Of a DNA stretch of 60,174 nucleotides, positions 22,421 through 32,294 are shown one piece after another. Origin of the DNA: Reticulitermes lucifugus (Eukaryota; Arthropoda; Insecta; Blattodea; Rhinotermitidae); contig JAKCWW010000662.1 in the NCBI GenBank assembly GCA_026260175.1, positions 37,618 to 97,791 on the forward strand, read 5' to 3'. Numbering within the stretch: position 1 is the first letter of the stretch; each line of letters opens with the position of its first letter. The notes beneath the pieces were generated by a model. The model was given only the letters and a program-made list of their open reading frames with translations, was not told where the DNA came from and did not search any database. Made by a program: the position numbers and the translations under genes.

Positions 22421-22950
22421 GTTCCTACCTCACCGAGAACAGTCTTTGCACATTATAAAGACCAAAAGGTTAAAGCTGTATAGCGAAATAGTCGCAATTT
22501 ACTGTATAATAAGAAACACACAAACACACTGTCTGGCAAAACACAGAGCTTCTTCATGTTAAGTGCGGCGGTATATATAGTAAAAACTGCGCTTTGAAGG
22601 GTTGAGAGTGAAACAGAAATTGCGTGAAGGCCAAAGACGTCCAGTAACAGTGCGCGTTATGTCGTTCTTCTTACCGATCTTAGCCCATGGTCTTCTCGTA
22701 TAAGACGCCGTGCGGATTTCGCAGATGGATAGAAACGATTCGAGGGAATCTGCTGCCTCCATCCTCAGGCTACGAAGTGAAGCTTGACAACTAAGCTAGA
22801 TAAATCACAACTGGATCAGGGTTTGAGACTAGTTCCCCAAGTGGTAAAGGACTAGTTTTCGAGAAAACGGGCAATTTTCAGATTATCAGTCAAAAGATTC
22901 TTGTACACAATCACCTGAATTTTCAGGTTTGCGCTGGTTATGGAGCGTCG
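22421..22950. other. No recognised gene
   Basis: At 22735-22775 the minus strand reads TAGCCTGAGGATGGAGGCAG with a later CCCTCGAATC, a mutated echo of the hammerhead-like block. Too decayed to call. Confidence 0.3.
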
Positions 22951-23022
22951 AATGGAAGTGTCACTCTGAACTGAAAGTAATGCAGATTCAAGCGACTATG
23001 GGGTGTTTTAGGTACACAGAAA

Positions 23023-23290
23023 AAGGTAAAGTTGTCCCTGTGCACGCCATAAAGGCATATATGGGGAGTAGAGGTAGCTATAGCTCCGTTCATTCTTAAT
23101 CTCGGCACTAGATGGAGATAAGTGGTCAACTTCACGCCCTGGCCGCTTTACTCCCGGGAAAAATTCCCGGGTCCCAGAGCCAGTCTGGACATTCTGGAGA
23201 AGAAAAAATCTCTCGCTTCCTGACGGGATTTGAACCCCAGGTCGCCAGCCCGTAGCGAAACTATAATGAATGCATTATCCCGGCTCCTTT
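23023..23290 (-). repeat. SINE-A, full length
   Basis: The complete body with 3' end AAAGGTAAAGTTGTCCCTG, box B GGGGTTCAAATCCC and head GAGCCGGGATAATGC are seen on the minus strand. AGGTACA occurs on both sides (near 23009 and 23294), a plausible 7-bp target duplication. Confidence 0.8.
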
Positions 23291-23297
23291 TGAGGTA

Positions 23298-23591
23298 CAG
23301 TAGTCCCTTGGTCATCCGTCAGAGGAGGGGTGCTCCGGATTACCTGGGAATCCAGACCACCGACGGGAACCCCATCGTACAGATAACATACAAAAAATCA
23401 TCAATCAATGCTAAATTAAAGCTCCTTAAAGAGGAAATATTGTACCTAACACTATTTAATAATAATAATAATAATAATAATATACTGTAATAATAATTTC
23501 AAAGGAAAATACTGGGCTATAATTGGCCCAAAATCGTCCGGACCACCTGGGGATCTGGATTACCGGGGTCGGGATTATCAAGGGACCACTG
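23298..23591. mobile_element. pogo/Tigger-type MITE (294 bp) with TA target
   Basis: CAGTAGTCCCTTGGTCATCC at the left and TTATCAAGGGACCACTG at the right are inverted repeats. TA lies directly outside both ends (23296-23297, 23592-23593). An (AAT)n tract sits at 23456-23482. The left TA is part of the SINE-flanking AGGTACA, so the MITE landed at the edge of the SINE insertion. Confidence 0.8.
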
Positions 23592-23607
23592 TATATACTA
23601 CAGCAGA

Positions 23608-23665
23608 TATATAGCCTTATTCCGACAAATGTACAATTGTACATTTGTCAGAATAAGGCTATATA
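23608..23665. repeat. Short near-perfect palindrome
   Basis: TATATAGCCTTATTCCGACA pairs with TGTCAGAATAAGGCTATATA across the centre GTACAATTGTAC: 29-bp arms with about one mismatch. Confidence 0.8.
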
Positions 23666-24265
23666 CAATAAAATGTACGGTGAAAATAACATAAAATTTG
23701 CCTATTAGGGCTGAGAAAAACTATGCAACACCTAAGTCAGGATAACAAGTCTCCAAATCGATATTCGAACCCGGGACTTCCAGAATATGAACTACAATAG
23801 GCAACCATTGCTCGGCGTTATTCGGTTCACGTGTCCTTCCTTACCTGTGACGTGCTTATCTTATCTTAGCGTATAACATAGCATAGCAAACAGCAGCACT
23901 GATCGAGTGGGCAGCTTGTGTGGCTACTCTGTCAGTTTGCTGTCTTCTTTGGGCTGCAGTCAAATTCTGAAACGTGCCTGAAAATGAGGAACACATGGGC
24001 TCTAGAGAGCCTACGACTCTGAGAGAAGCAGCGTGCATTAACATGGTACATTGTATGAGATTCTCGTAGCGGGGCACCTTAAGATTACGGCATCTATCTG
24101 CATTCTATCCTGCAGAAAGATGCAGCAGATTCCTTCGACAGGTCAGTACCTATCTACAAAACTAGGCGGCGTCATAGACAAAAGTTACAATCACAACCAT
24201 ATAATTCAATTCGGCTCTAATTATATTGATTAAATTTTCGTTAGAGAAATCCATAAATTTTATGT
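23666..24265. other. No recognised feature
   Basis: Nothing supported. Confidence 0.4.
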
Positions 24266-24269
24266 AGGA

Positions 24270-24640
24270 AAACACTACTCTGATGTACTTCCTGTTCTGA
24301 TAGTCTGAAACAAGGCGATGATTTATGGCATCAGTTTTTAAAATTTGCTTTAGAATATACTGTTAGGAACGACAATAAAATCAGAAGGGCTTACAACTGA
24401 ATGGGGCACATCGGCCTCCGGTGTACGCTGATGACGTCAATTTATTTGGTGGAAAATAAATGAAATAATGAATTAACATTATCAGATGCTACTAAAGTGA
24501 CAGTTTAAGTAAATATAGAAAAATTGAACAGAGGTATCGTCACTGGAATGCCGGACAATATCATAGTAGCACAAAGACCTAACGCATCATTAAAAATCTG
24601 GCATATTTTGAATATTAGACCTAAATTCGGGAAATGCCTA
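24270..24640 (+). pseudogene. LINE-T reverse transcriptase fragment with YADD box
   Basis: Across frames one reads FKFALEYTVRN, then VYADDVNLFGGK (the YADD catalytic box of reverse transcriptase, near 24421-24457), then VNIEK and NAGQ-like traces. The order matches the RT palm and following region of the minus-strand copy at 49731-50900. Frameshifts and stops separate the pieces, so it is non-functional, but the metal-binding DD pair itself is unmutated. Confidence 0.75.
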
Positions 24641-24669
24641 CCACCAATAGTTCAGAACATTTTGTCTTT

Positions 24670-25140
24670 CCGTATAACTAACTCCATGGGAGAGAATCCT
24701 TCTTCAGAAGCTAATAGTTCCTCAGCTAGTCAAGAAATTCACCGTATTTTATGAAACACGAGGGTTCATTACCGTGTTCACAAGAGCCCGCCACTTGTCC
24801 GTATCCTGATCCCTGATGAATCCAGTCCATGCCCTCCCAACCTATACCTCTAAGATCCTTTTTAATATTATACTCCCCTACATGCCTAGATCTTTCACGC
24901 TGTCACTTTCCCATCAAAGTCCTGTATGCATCGCTCTCATCCCCACATGTGCCACATGACCGACCCATCATATCCTCCTTGATTTGATCATCCTAATAAT
25001 ATGTAGCAAGAAGTGCAAATCAGGAAGCTCCTCACTATGCAGTTTTCTCCAGCCTCCTATCAATTCCTCCCTCTTAAGTCCCAATATGTTCCTCAGCACA
25101 CGACAGGTACTCCCCGACTGAACACTTCGTCGTAATTTGA
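24670..25140 (-). repeat. LINE-T 3' tail
   Basis: The minus strand carries VLRNILGLKREELIGGWRKLHSEELPDLH in short readable blocks and ends with the terminal CTCCCATGGAGTTAGTTA. It lies tail-to-tail against the plus-strand RT fragment that precedes it. Confidence 0.75.
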
Positions 25141-25329
25141 ATTGGTCCTTAAGTCGCAAATACGAAATTAGGTGGAATATACACCCTGCGAGGGGGATTC
25201 AAATAAGTAGTCTTCGCGTTGTCCCGATAACAGCGTTGTGATAATCAACACATTGTGCTCATAATTCGAAAAGTAGTTCGATTTGAAATTTTAATGACTT
25301 TTATAATAGTCTGAATTGGAATTTTCTTA

Positions 25330-25560
25330 AGGGAATTTTGGTCATAACTTCAGTTATGGTCGTAAGCCGGGAAGTGGCTGTATTCCCAAACACCTTCAGT
25401 TTATGTTCTTCCCTTAATATGAGATACCAAGTTTCAGCCCATATACAACAATAGGCAAGATTATGGTTCTGTGTAATTTAATATTTGGGCCGTTATTTCT
25501 TCATATTGAAGGAAAGTTGCCTTTCCCTCTGCCATCTAAAAATGTATACAGTAAAGTATA
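25330..25560 (-). repeat. LINE-T internal fragment
   Basis: A minus-strand trace of 'TIILPIVVYGxKLxxSY' corresponds to the ILPVVLYGCETW motif that precedes the C-terminal domain of LINE-T. It is probably part of the same minus-strand insertion as 24670-25140. Confidence 0.55.
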
Positions 25561-25624
25561 CAATATGCTAGTACAACTTCACCTGTTCTTATGTAGGTCT
25601 GCATTGACCCTTCACCTCTAGGGA

Positions 25625-25890
25625 AGATCATAGAGTGAGTGGGTTTGAGAACACGGTGCTAAGGGAAATATTGGATCTTACGAGGGAGGAAGTGACAGGA
25701 GGTTGGAGAAAACTGCAGCGTGAGGAGTTTCACGACGTGTGCCCTTCATCAGATATTATTAGAGCGATCAAATCAAAATGGACAAACAAGCAGGAGAAAA
25801 ATTCATGCAAAATATAATCGGAAAATCTGAAGGAAAGAGACAATCTGGGAGACCCAGGAGTAGATGGAAGAATAATATGCGACCTAGGTC
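25625..25890 (+). repeat. LINE-T C-terminal fragment
   Basis: The plus strand reads FENTVLREILDLTREEVTGG, WRKLQREEFHDV, IIRAIKSKW and then, after breaks, GKSEGKRQSGRPRSRWKNN. The 3' end with CCATGGAG is absent. Confidence 0.75.
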
Positions 25891-26340
25891 CAAGTTGGGC
25901 TGTTGCGCCACAGGAAAAAAAAAGTTGTATTGGATGGTATATACGGTTGTAATTATTTTGTAATCATACGATTTTAAAACAACAGCTTATATAGTTACAA
26001 AAAGACGAGACAGTGACCATGGTCTGCCACACGGTCAATTTACTACGTAACCTTGACACCGTGACATGAAATCCATGGCTACAGCAAGCACCTATCTACA
26101 GGCGTAATCTCGCCGAACCTCGCACCCAAGTAATCTAACAATAAGATAAATTGTTTCCGTCTGTTCTACAGCTTCACGGCATGTTGTTTTAATCCGAGGC
26201 GTACGAAAAGAATAATGTTTGTTGGTAAATTATGTATCAATCAACGTGGGGTTCGAACGAAGAACCGTTCCCCATGAGACATGTTCAGTAAGTAAAAATT
26301 CCTAGTCTCTAATTTTTGTGTTAAACATTTTATTTTTCTA
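25891..26340. other. No recognised feature
   Basis: Nothing supported. Confidence 0.4.
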
Positions 26341-26350
26341 CAGGAGGTAG

Positions 26351-26578
26351 CAGTGGCGTAGCTACGTACTTGACGAGTAATCACAATGGCTGCACTACAG
26401 ACATCGTGAACTTTAAACAATTATTTATTTAATTCCCTTTTATTGGGCTCAGAAATTTAAAATTTATTGAGAGCAGGAAATCAACTTTCTTCAATTAAAA
26501 TATTCATTGTGCCGCCAATTTTGCCTCCCTTTGGGCTCTGCAAACCGGCGCGACAGCATCACTGNGGCTACGCCCCTG
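26351..26578. mobile_element. hAT MITE (228 bp) with 8-bp target duplication
   Basis: The terminal repeats are CAGTGGCGTAGCTAC and GGCTACGCCCCTG. GGAGGTAG is duplicated exactly at 26343-26350 and 26579-26586, the 8-bp signature of hAT transposition. The interior is AT-rich and non-coding; one base in the right end is unresolved (N at 26565). It must depend on a hAT transposase encoded elsewhere. Confidence 0.9.
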
Positions 26579-26586
26579 GGAGGTAG

Positions 26587-26799
26587 CACTTCTAGTAGGT
26601 GTAATATGCAACAAAATACGCAAGAGTCCGTCAGATGTTCTTCAGGGGATAAGGTGATGTGCACTGCGGACACATTGGAAAATTGGTCCCGAGAAGAAGT
26701 TCGTTGGGCGATTCCATTTATTATGGGCGAAGCATGTTTCCTCCATCGAATTTCACGGCCAATTAATAGAGGTGAATGGTGATGGCGTAATTCGAGTGC
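26587..26799. other. No recognised feature
   Basis: Nothing supported. Confidence 0.4.
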
Positions 26800-27032
26800 A
26801 GCTTAAACTCTAGGCTATACGTTGTAAGACCGAGGAATCGTGGCTCGATTCTCGGCAGGGGTAAGAGCGTTCAGGGCTCTTGGGCCCATTCATTACCCTG
26901 TTTAACGGGTAAAAAAGGCTCTGTCAACAGGAGTAAATCGGCCGGGGCATGACGTCGACCGCTCACATTCATCTACTGCCCAGTTTAAGAATGAGTGGAG
27001 CTACGAATGCCTTCAACCCGTATGCCTCGATA
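26800..27032 (+). repeat. SINE-A copy
   Basis: Box B-like GTGGCTCGATTCTCGGC and the body GGCCGGGGCATGACGTCGAC to AATGAGTGGAGC are clear. Confidence 0.7.
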
Positions 27033-27044
27033 ATTATTGAAGGT

Positions 27045-27125
27045 GTTAGCGTGGGCGTCCAGAGCTGGTCTGGACGCTTTGGGGAAAACAAACTCTCTTG
27101 CCCCTGCTGTAAATCGAGCCTCGAT
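27045..27125 (-). repeat. SINE-A fragment
   Basis: Minus strand: CGATTTACAGCAGGGGCAAG, GACCAGCTCTGGACGCCC. Only the linker region remains, in opposite orientation to the neighbour. Confidence 0.6.
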
Positions 27126-27239
27126 TAAAATTAAACTTTGCCTGTTATAACACAGATGTCAGAATTGATCTCTCACCTTAAAGGCGGGAACATAAACGTA
27201 GGCATAAGCGTAACTTGGCTAATAACTTAAAATTGAAAT

Positions 27240-27345
27240 TAAAACCAACTTGATGCACCCTCACTATTAAAAAACTTTAATAGTTGATTAATTAACCCGA
27301 CATGTTTCGATCAGGTACCTGACCATCTTCAGGGGTTTACTACAT
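27240..27345 (-). mobile_element. PAL-type single arm (solo pLTR-like)
   Basis: This stretch resembles one arm of the PAL elements, with no inverted partner nearby. It carries the best hammerhead-like motif of the window (27294-27337). Confidence 0.5.
27294..27337 (-). ncRNA. Hammerhead-ribozyme-like motif, best preserved
   Basis: On the minus strand: stem I AACCC, core CTGAAGA, stem II GGTCAG-GTAC-CTGATC (six pairs with one G-U), GAAAC, AT, cleavage-type triplet GTC, stem I return GGGTT (5 of 5 pairs). Stem III is only the C-G flanking AT, the very short form reported for Penelope-like and retrozyme ribozymes, which tend to act as dimers. Confidence 0.65.
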
Positions 27346-27990
27346 TTAGTTGCGTAGTCCATATGTTAAACATACACAAGACATGAGCCCACAAGATCTC
27401 GTCACATATAAAGTTTTCACAAATCACTAAAAATCACTAAAACTCTTTTAAAAAACAGTCAACACCAGCAATCCTGCAATAGTTCCACCTTTTACAAAAC
27501 TTATAGCACTGTTGTTGCACAATACTTTGTCATATTCACCCACGCGTCCTGCATTTTATATTGCAGTATGTCGCGTAGAGAAGCTGTGTAGTGTATCTTC
27601 CACTTTAGATATGCTATGATCTGATATTATGTCTGCGCGTTATTATTGGCGTAATGTTTTTTTTCATATGCATGGTTTTGCATTACCGTTTTTTGTGTTT
27701 CCTGTTACGTGGACTGTGTTTTAGGCGTGTTTGGGGTGTATCGGTTGCTTGCTGGCTAATAACATTGGGGTGGGGGTGCAAAATCGACCAAGGGTATTAG
27801 GAACTTTAATTTACGAGGAAGTCACGTTAGAAAGAGGAGAAAGGTTGGTTTGAACCAATCCTTAATATGCATACACCCATTTCCCCCACTCTCACCCCAA
27901 CTATTTTATTTGCCCCTCTTCAACTCAGTAGCCAAAAGAAAACTATTCTTAGGTATAAAAAATATTAGGGAGGCATTTACCCCCTTTCCC
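27346..27990. other. No recognised feature
   Basis: Nothing supported. Confidence 0.4.
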
Positions 27991-27994
27991 CCAA

Positions 27995-28410
27995 GTTACG
28001 CCTATGGGTGTAGGGTGTTTGAGGATATCGTGCTGAGGAGAATATTTGGACCCACCGAGAAATTGTACAATGAGAAGCCTCGTAATTTGTACTGTTCATC
28101 AAATGCCATTGGGGTAATCAAATTGAGCAAAATGATAGGTATATTGGCAACAAGGATGAGACAAAAAGTACTTAAGTAGTCGTAGTTGAAAGTCTTGAAC
28201 GGAAGAGACAAATGAGAAAAACTAGGAGTAGATAAGTCTTATGAAACTGTGTGGACTGCATTCATCTGGATCAGGATGTAGTCCTGTGACTGGCTACTGC
28301 AACCACGACAATAAATCTTCAGGTTCCAAAAAAGGGGGGACAGTTGTCGACTGGCTGAAGGGCAATTGGCTTCTGAAGAAAAGCTCTGCTTCATGGAGTG
28401 CGTGTTTCAG
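27995..28410 (+). repeat. LINE-T 3' tail
   Basis: FEDIVLRRIFGPTEKLYNEK is readable at the start. The later tail includes GACTGGCTGAAGGGCAATTG and GCTCTGCTTCATGGAG. Strongly mutated. Confidence 0.65.
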
Positions 28411-29025
28411 GGTGGGCCGTCATGACCAAGTTATGTAACCTCATGTCCCTTGCATTAAGAAAAAAACGTTTGAATCAGTGAAGCGATTCTCATGAAATAC
28501 AATATAGAGGTAATCCAGATGCCATATACTGGTTTTTTCAGTTAAGAAATTGGCGGCTCGGCGACCTTCAGAGGACGGACTTGCTCAAGAGTCTAATCAG
28601 TAAACACAAAGATATGACGTGTAGATTTAAGATAAAATACACCGCCAACATGACGATAAATGTCCAAACATACACTATTCCTGTTTCTTGACTCTAATTT
28701 CAACGCCAATGGACGGTGCGGCGACAAAGTGAATAATGCGAAATTACACAGAAGTAGGTACCTCCACTTTAGTCAGGCATATCGCTTTTAAGTACTTTTA
28801 AGACGCTTTCAATATACGCATTCCAACCGTCCACAAGGGTCCGATTACATTAAAATAAAAACGTTTTCAGTTGGGTCTTCAGACATTCCTACACACTTTT
28901 CCACGATTGAAGCTTGTTTCTAACATAATTTGATCATGCTCATTGTTCAGTTGTCCCTGACACCACACAGCAGTTCTCTCCGTGTTACAGCCCGTTCTCT
29001 TCACGTCGGCAGAAAGAGAAGCAAG
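28411..29025. other. No recognised gene; possibly the lost 5' part of the mariner copy
   Basis: No transposase N-terminus or terminal inverted repeat could be read here. Confidence 0.35.
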
Positions 29026-29029
29026 TCAT

Positions 29030-29500
29030 TCGAACACCAAGAGCATGTTGGTGATTTTTTTTGGCTGTGAGAACATTGTTCATCATGATATTGCTCCTCC
29101 AGATCAGACGGTTAAACAGCATTACTAACGGGCGGCTTTGCAACGTGAGGGGACGAGTCCGCTGAAAACGTCCGGGATGATGATGGAACGAGGACTGGTT
29201 GGTTCAAAAACACAATGCGCAGGGGCACACTGCCTTGTCAGTGCAGAAATTTTGGGGCCCTAAAAGACATGGCTGTGGTCCCCCACCCTCCTTATTCGCC
29301 TGATTCGGCCCCTTGTAATTTCTTCTTCCTTCCGAGAATGAAATCGCAGCTACAAGGTCGCCGTTTCCGGGATATCTCTGCAACTCGGGAATAATCGCTG
29401 ACCGTCCTGCATGCGATTCCAAAAGGTCACTTCTAACGATGCTTCAAGCTGGATTCATGGCACAAACTTGCAAGAGGTCTACACTGAAGGGCACCACAAA
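29030..29500 (+). pseudogene. mariner transposase fossil, C-terminal half
   Basis: Readable in pieces: MLVIFFGCENIVHH, PPDQTV, then HNAQGHTALSVQKFW and VVPHPPYSPDSAPCNFFF, followed by GRRFRDISAT. This is the DD34D catalytic core of a mariner transposase. The second catalytic Asp, normally in HDNAPAH, is His here, and the third, normally in PCDFF, is Asn. Stops (for example after KQHY) and frameshifts also break the gene. No N-terminal helix-turn-helix part or terminal repeats are found. Confidence 0.8.
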
Positions 29501-29627
29501 GACAGACAAACGTAGGCGTGTATTTTGTTATCGACTCCAGAACTTTTGGATATATCCATGTACATTTACGCAGGGGTTTACGGGTATGGAGGTAAGAAGT
29601 GAGACATAACAGATATTTAGAAAATTA
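29501..29627. other. No recognised feature
   Basis: Short spacer. Confidence 0.3.
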
Positions 29628-29945
29628 ACTAACTCCATGGAGCAGAGTCCGTCTCGACAAGCTAACAGATCATCAGCTAGTCAAAAAATTCCCCGCATTT
29701 TATACAACCCGGAAGTACATTAACGTGTTCACAATAGCCCGCGACTTCTCCCCATCCTGGGCCAGATCATTCCATGCCCCTCCAATCCCACTTCTTGAAA
29801 ATTTATTTTAATATTATCCTCCCATCTATGCCTAGGCCTTCCAAGTGGTCTCTTTCCTTCAGGTTTCCCCACCAAAACCCTGTATGCACCTCTCCTTGCC
29901 CCATACATGTTACATTCCCCGCCCATCTCATTCTTCTTGATTTGA
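29628..29945 (-). repeat. LINE-T 3' tail, left arm of a head-to-head pair
   Basis: The minus strand reads [37 protein letters not shown] and ends with GGACTCTGCTCCATGGAGTT followed by AGTTAATTTT. One of the cleaner LINE-T tails. Confidence 0.85.
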
Positions 29946-29954
29946 TCACCCGAA

Positions 29955-30278
29955 AAAATGAGATGGGCGGAGCATGTGGCACGTATGAGGACATGAGAGA
30001 TGCATACAGGGTTTTGGTGGGGAAACCTGATGGAAAGAGACCACTTTGAAGACACAGGCATAGATGGGAGGATAATATTAGAATGGATCTTCAAGAAGTG
30101 GGATGGAGAAACATGGACTCGATTGCTTTGGCTGAGGATAGGGACAGGTGAAGGACGCTTGTGAATGCGGTAATGAACTTCTGGGTTTCATAAACTGCGG
30201 GGAATTTCTTGACTAGCCGAGGACCTGTTAGCTTCTCAGGAAGGACTCTGCTCCATGGAGAAAGTAAGTAAGTAAATT
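29955..30278 (+). repeat. LINE-T 3' tail, right arm of a head-to-head pair
   Basis: It starts at ATGAGATGGGCGGAGCATG, matching the inner end of the left arm, and ends with GGACTCTGCTCCATGGAG plus GTAAGTAAGTAA. The two arms form an inverted repeat of about 315 bp each with almost no spacer. Confidence 0.85.
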
Positions 30279-30445
30279 TTTAGACAGCAAACTAGAAGAC
30301 AAAATGTTCTGCACCGAATTATAGCAAGCATTCCCCGAGTTCAATCCAGATATTTAGAAAAAAATTACATAAATTAAAGCAATGGTTAAGTTTGAAACTG
30401 GAGGAATTTCCTCTCCCGCCAAGTAACAACCGAAAGCATCGCCGT
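30279..30445. other. No recognised feature
   Basis: Nothing supported. Confidence 0.3.
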
Positions 30446-30449
30446 ATAT

Positions 30450-30730
30450 CGATGTGCAGCCATACAGAAATTTGCGGTCTAGTGTACGACACTTTTTCCT
30501 CACATGCGGGATCTCCCAAGTTCAAGTCTCGAGCAGGACACTTCTAAATCTCGGAGGAAGTGATGTTTCCCATGTACCCAAACACCAGACCAAGGGGGTA
30601 TGTGGGGCGAGAAGGTACGGCTCTACAGGTTCAGCATTAAACGTAGGTGAGACCCCCCTTGATCCGGGAAAAGAGCCCCGGGTACCAGTCTGGACTAGAA
30701 GGCGACAAGAGTCTCGTTAAGCCGGGAATC
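30450..30730. repeat. Composite of SINE fragments
   Basis: 30455-30540 resembles a plus-strand tRNA-like head (box B-like AAGTTCAAGTCTCGAGC). 30590-30725 is a decayed minus-strand SINE-A (GAAGGTACGGCTCTACAGG, GAAAAGAGCCCCGGGTACC, GGAATCAAGCTCCGC). Confidence 0.55.
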
Positions 30731-30949
30731 AAGCTCCGCAGTCAAAAAATAAATACAAAGCAACATCCCTGTTTTTACACACCTTATACCAGATTATGCA
30801 AAAACTGACATATAACGTCTGACTACATGTTTCAACTTATTAAAGCCATTCTCAAGTCAGGCGCCAAACACAAACCATTATTAAGGGCTAGCGCGCACAA
30901 GCTGTTTTTTTGCCGCCGCGGTGAAAGAGCCGGGGTGGCCGATTATTTC

Positions 30950-31332
30950 TTGGTAGTGCGCACGGACGATGAAAGAAATGATAAGTTCTTATACTCGTAT
31001 TTTTCTCAGGATCTTGTGCATACGGTGTGTGCGCTATACAAGCATGCATTTTTTGAGTCGGTTGCTGTGTGCACTCTTCTACTTGGAACTAGGGCAAAGC
31101 GAAGAAAGAAGATTTGGTTACATCCACTTGTAAGTCAAAGATTACTGAAAGGGCAGAACCGCAAGCTGTATGAAGACTTGCGTATGCACCCCAAAAAATT
31201 CTTTGGATATTCTGGGATGAGATGCAGCAATTTCGACGAGCTATTTTTCATGATTAGACCCAAAATTACGTACCAAAATACTGTAATGAGGGTATCTGTG
31301 CCACCAGAAGAAAGATTGGCAGTAACTGTAGG
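30950..31332 (+). pseudogene. Harbinger transposase, exon 1 remnant
   Basis: The frame reads ESVAVCTLLLGTRAKRRKKI, WLHPL, KLYEDLRMHPKKFFGYSGM, NFDELFFMIRPKI and VPPEERLAVTV, which is the standard N-terminal part of PIF/Harbinger transposases ('RRRFWVHPL ... PPEERLAVTLRYLA'). No ATG exists in frame ahead of the ESVAV block within the element, so the start codon appears lost; the open frame runs out into flanking DNA. A donor-like GTAAAA begins at 31333. Joining to the acceptor before 32295 is out of frame by one base, best explained by loss of one A in the last codon (AGG expected for the usual Arg). Confidence 0.85.
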
Positions 31333-32294
31333 GTAAAAACAATGAACTAACTCACTTGTTCGTATTTATCCTTTATTATATCAATCACACCAACAGTATA
31401 CCATATAAGTTTCTTTTCTTGTATTTATTGTCGTCTTCAAATATAATTTTTTGTTTTGTTAGGAAGCTAAGGAAATACAACCACAAGATATGTAATGTAG
31501 CTCGGGCAGTTCGGAATCTGTTATTGGTGACAAAGTACTTCCATCAGAGGGTTACATGTGTGCCAGGGGAATACTGCAGCTGGTGGAAGTAGAGTGCTGT
31601 GGGCTAGGTCTGACTTCGGAATAAAGATTTTGAAGGGATTGATTGGGTGGATGTTGAAATTCATTACAAAACCTGTGATATGTTCGGGATGGAATTTGAA
31701 CACTGTAAAGGATTCCAATATTTGAAGTAAAGGTGGACCAGGCAGGTTAGAATAACATGGAAACTGGGGTAGATTGCTGACATGATATGAGGGGGTTGAC
31801 AAAATGTTATGCGCGTCATAACATTTAGGAATTCCATCTTCGCTATGAATTTCTGTTAGTCATTCAGTTTTTTGAATGACTGTACCAGATACATTAAAAA
31901 GATTTGTCGTCATCAATATCATCTCTATTTCAAAAGAAAGATTCTTCATTTGTTGTTTTGGAGCGCTTCTTCTGTTGCCTGTAAGTAGCGTCCTTTACAT
32001 GCCAGCCTTCTCCCACTTGATGTCCTGTAGTCACATCTTGAGTTTCACTCTCGTTAACATTTGGTGGAGGCGTGATACAGCCCGATGTACCTAGTTCTTG
32101 CATTGTCGGCAGCAGGAACAGGAGCTGATCAAGATAAATTTGCTTGCGCCTTTTTCTTACACCTTGTCCTGATGCCACCTTCTTTTGCAAAAGAGCTTCT
32201 TTTCGGAAACTGTCACGAATATTCTTCCATTTACGTTGAATTTCATTGCCTGGAAGCAAAGTACCACAAGTTGATATTGTTATTTACCTACAAG
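31333..32294 (+). other. Transposase intron containing the MADF 3' exon antisense
   Basis: The donor is G|GTAAAA at 31332/31333; the acceptor TTATTTACCTACAAG ends at 32294. The 962-nt interval codes for the second MADF exon on the opposite strand. Confidence 0.7.
31521..32249 (-). pseudogene. MADF-BESS protein of the Harbinger element, exon 2
   Basis: The exon begins after a good 3' splice site (TTTGCTTCCAG) and continues the MADF domain in frame: NEIQRKWKNIRDSFRKE, then QIYLDQLLFLLPTM. A stop (TGA, 31930-31932) follows TNEESFF. The same frame then reads DDIDDDKSF; one base lower a BESS-like motif continues, MYLVQSFKKLND and QKFIAKMEFLNVMTR, split by an in-frame TAA at 31856-31858. A Pro/Ser-rich tail (YHVSNLPQFPC ... 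PLMEVLCHQ) ends at the stop at 31521. MADF-BESS proteins bind DNA and each other. In Harbinger elements the second protein is thought to bring the transposase to DNA and to the nucleus. Confidence 0.85.
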
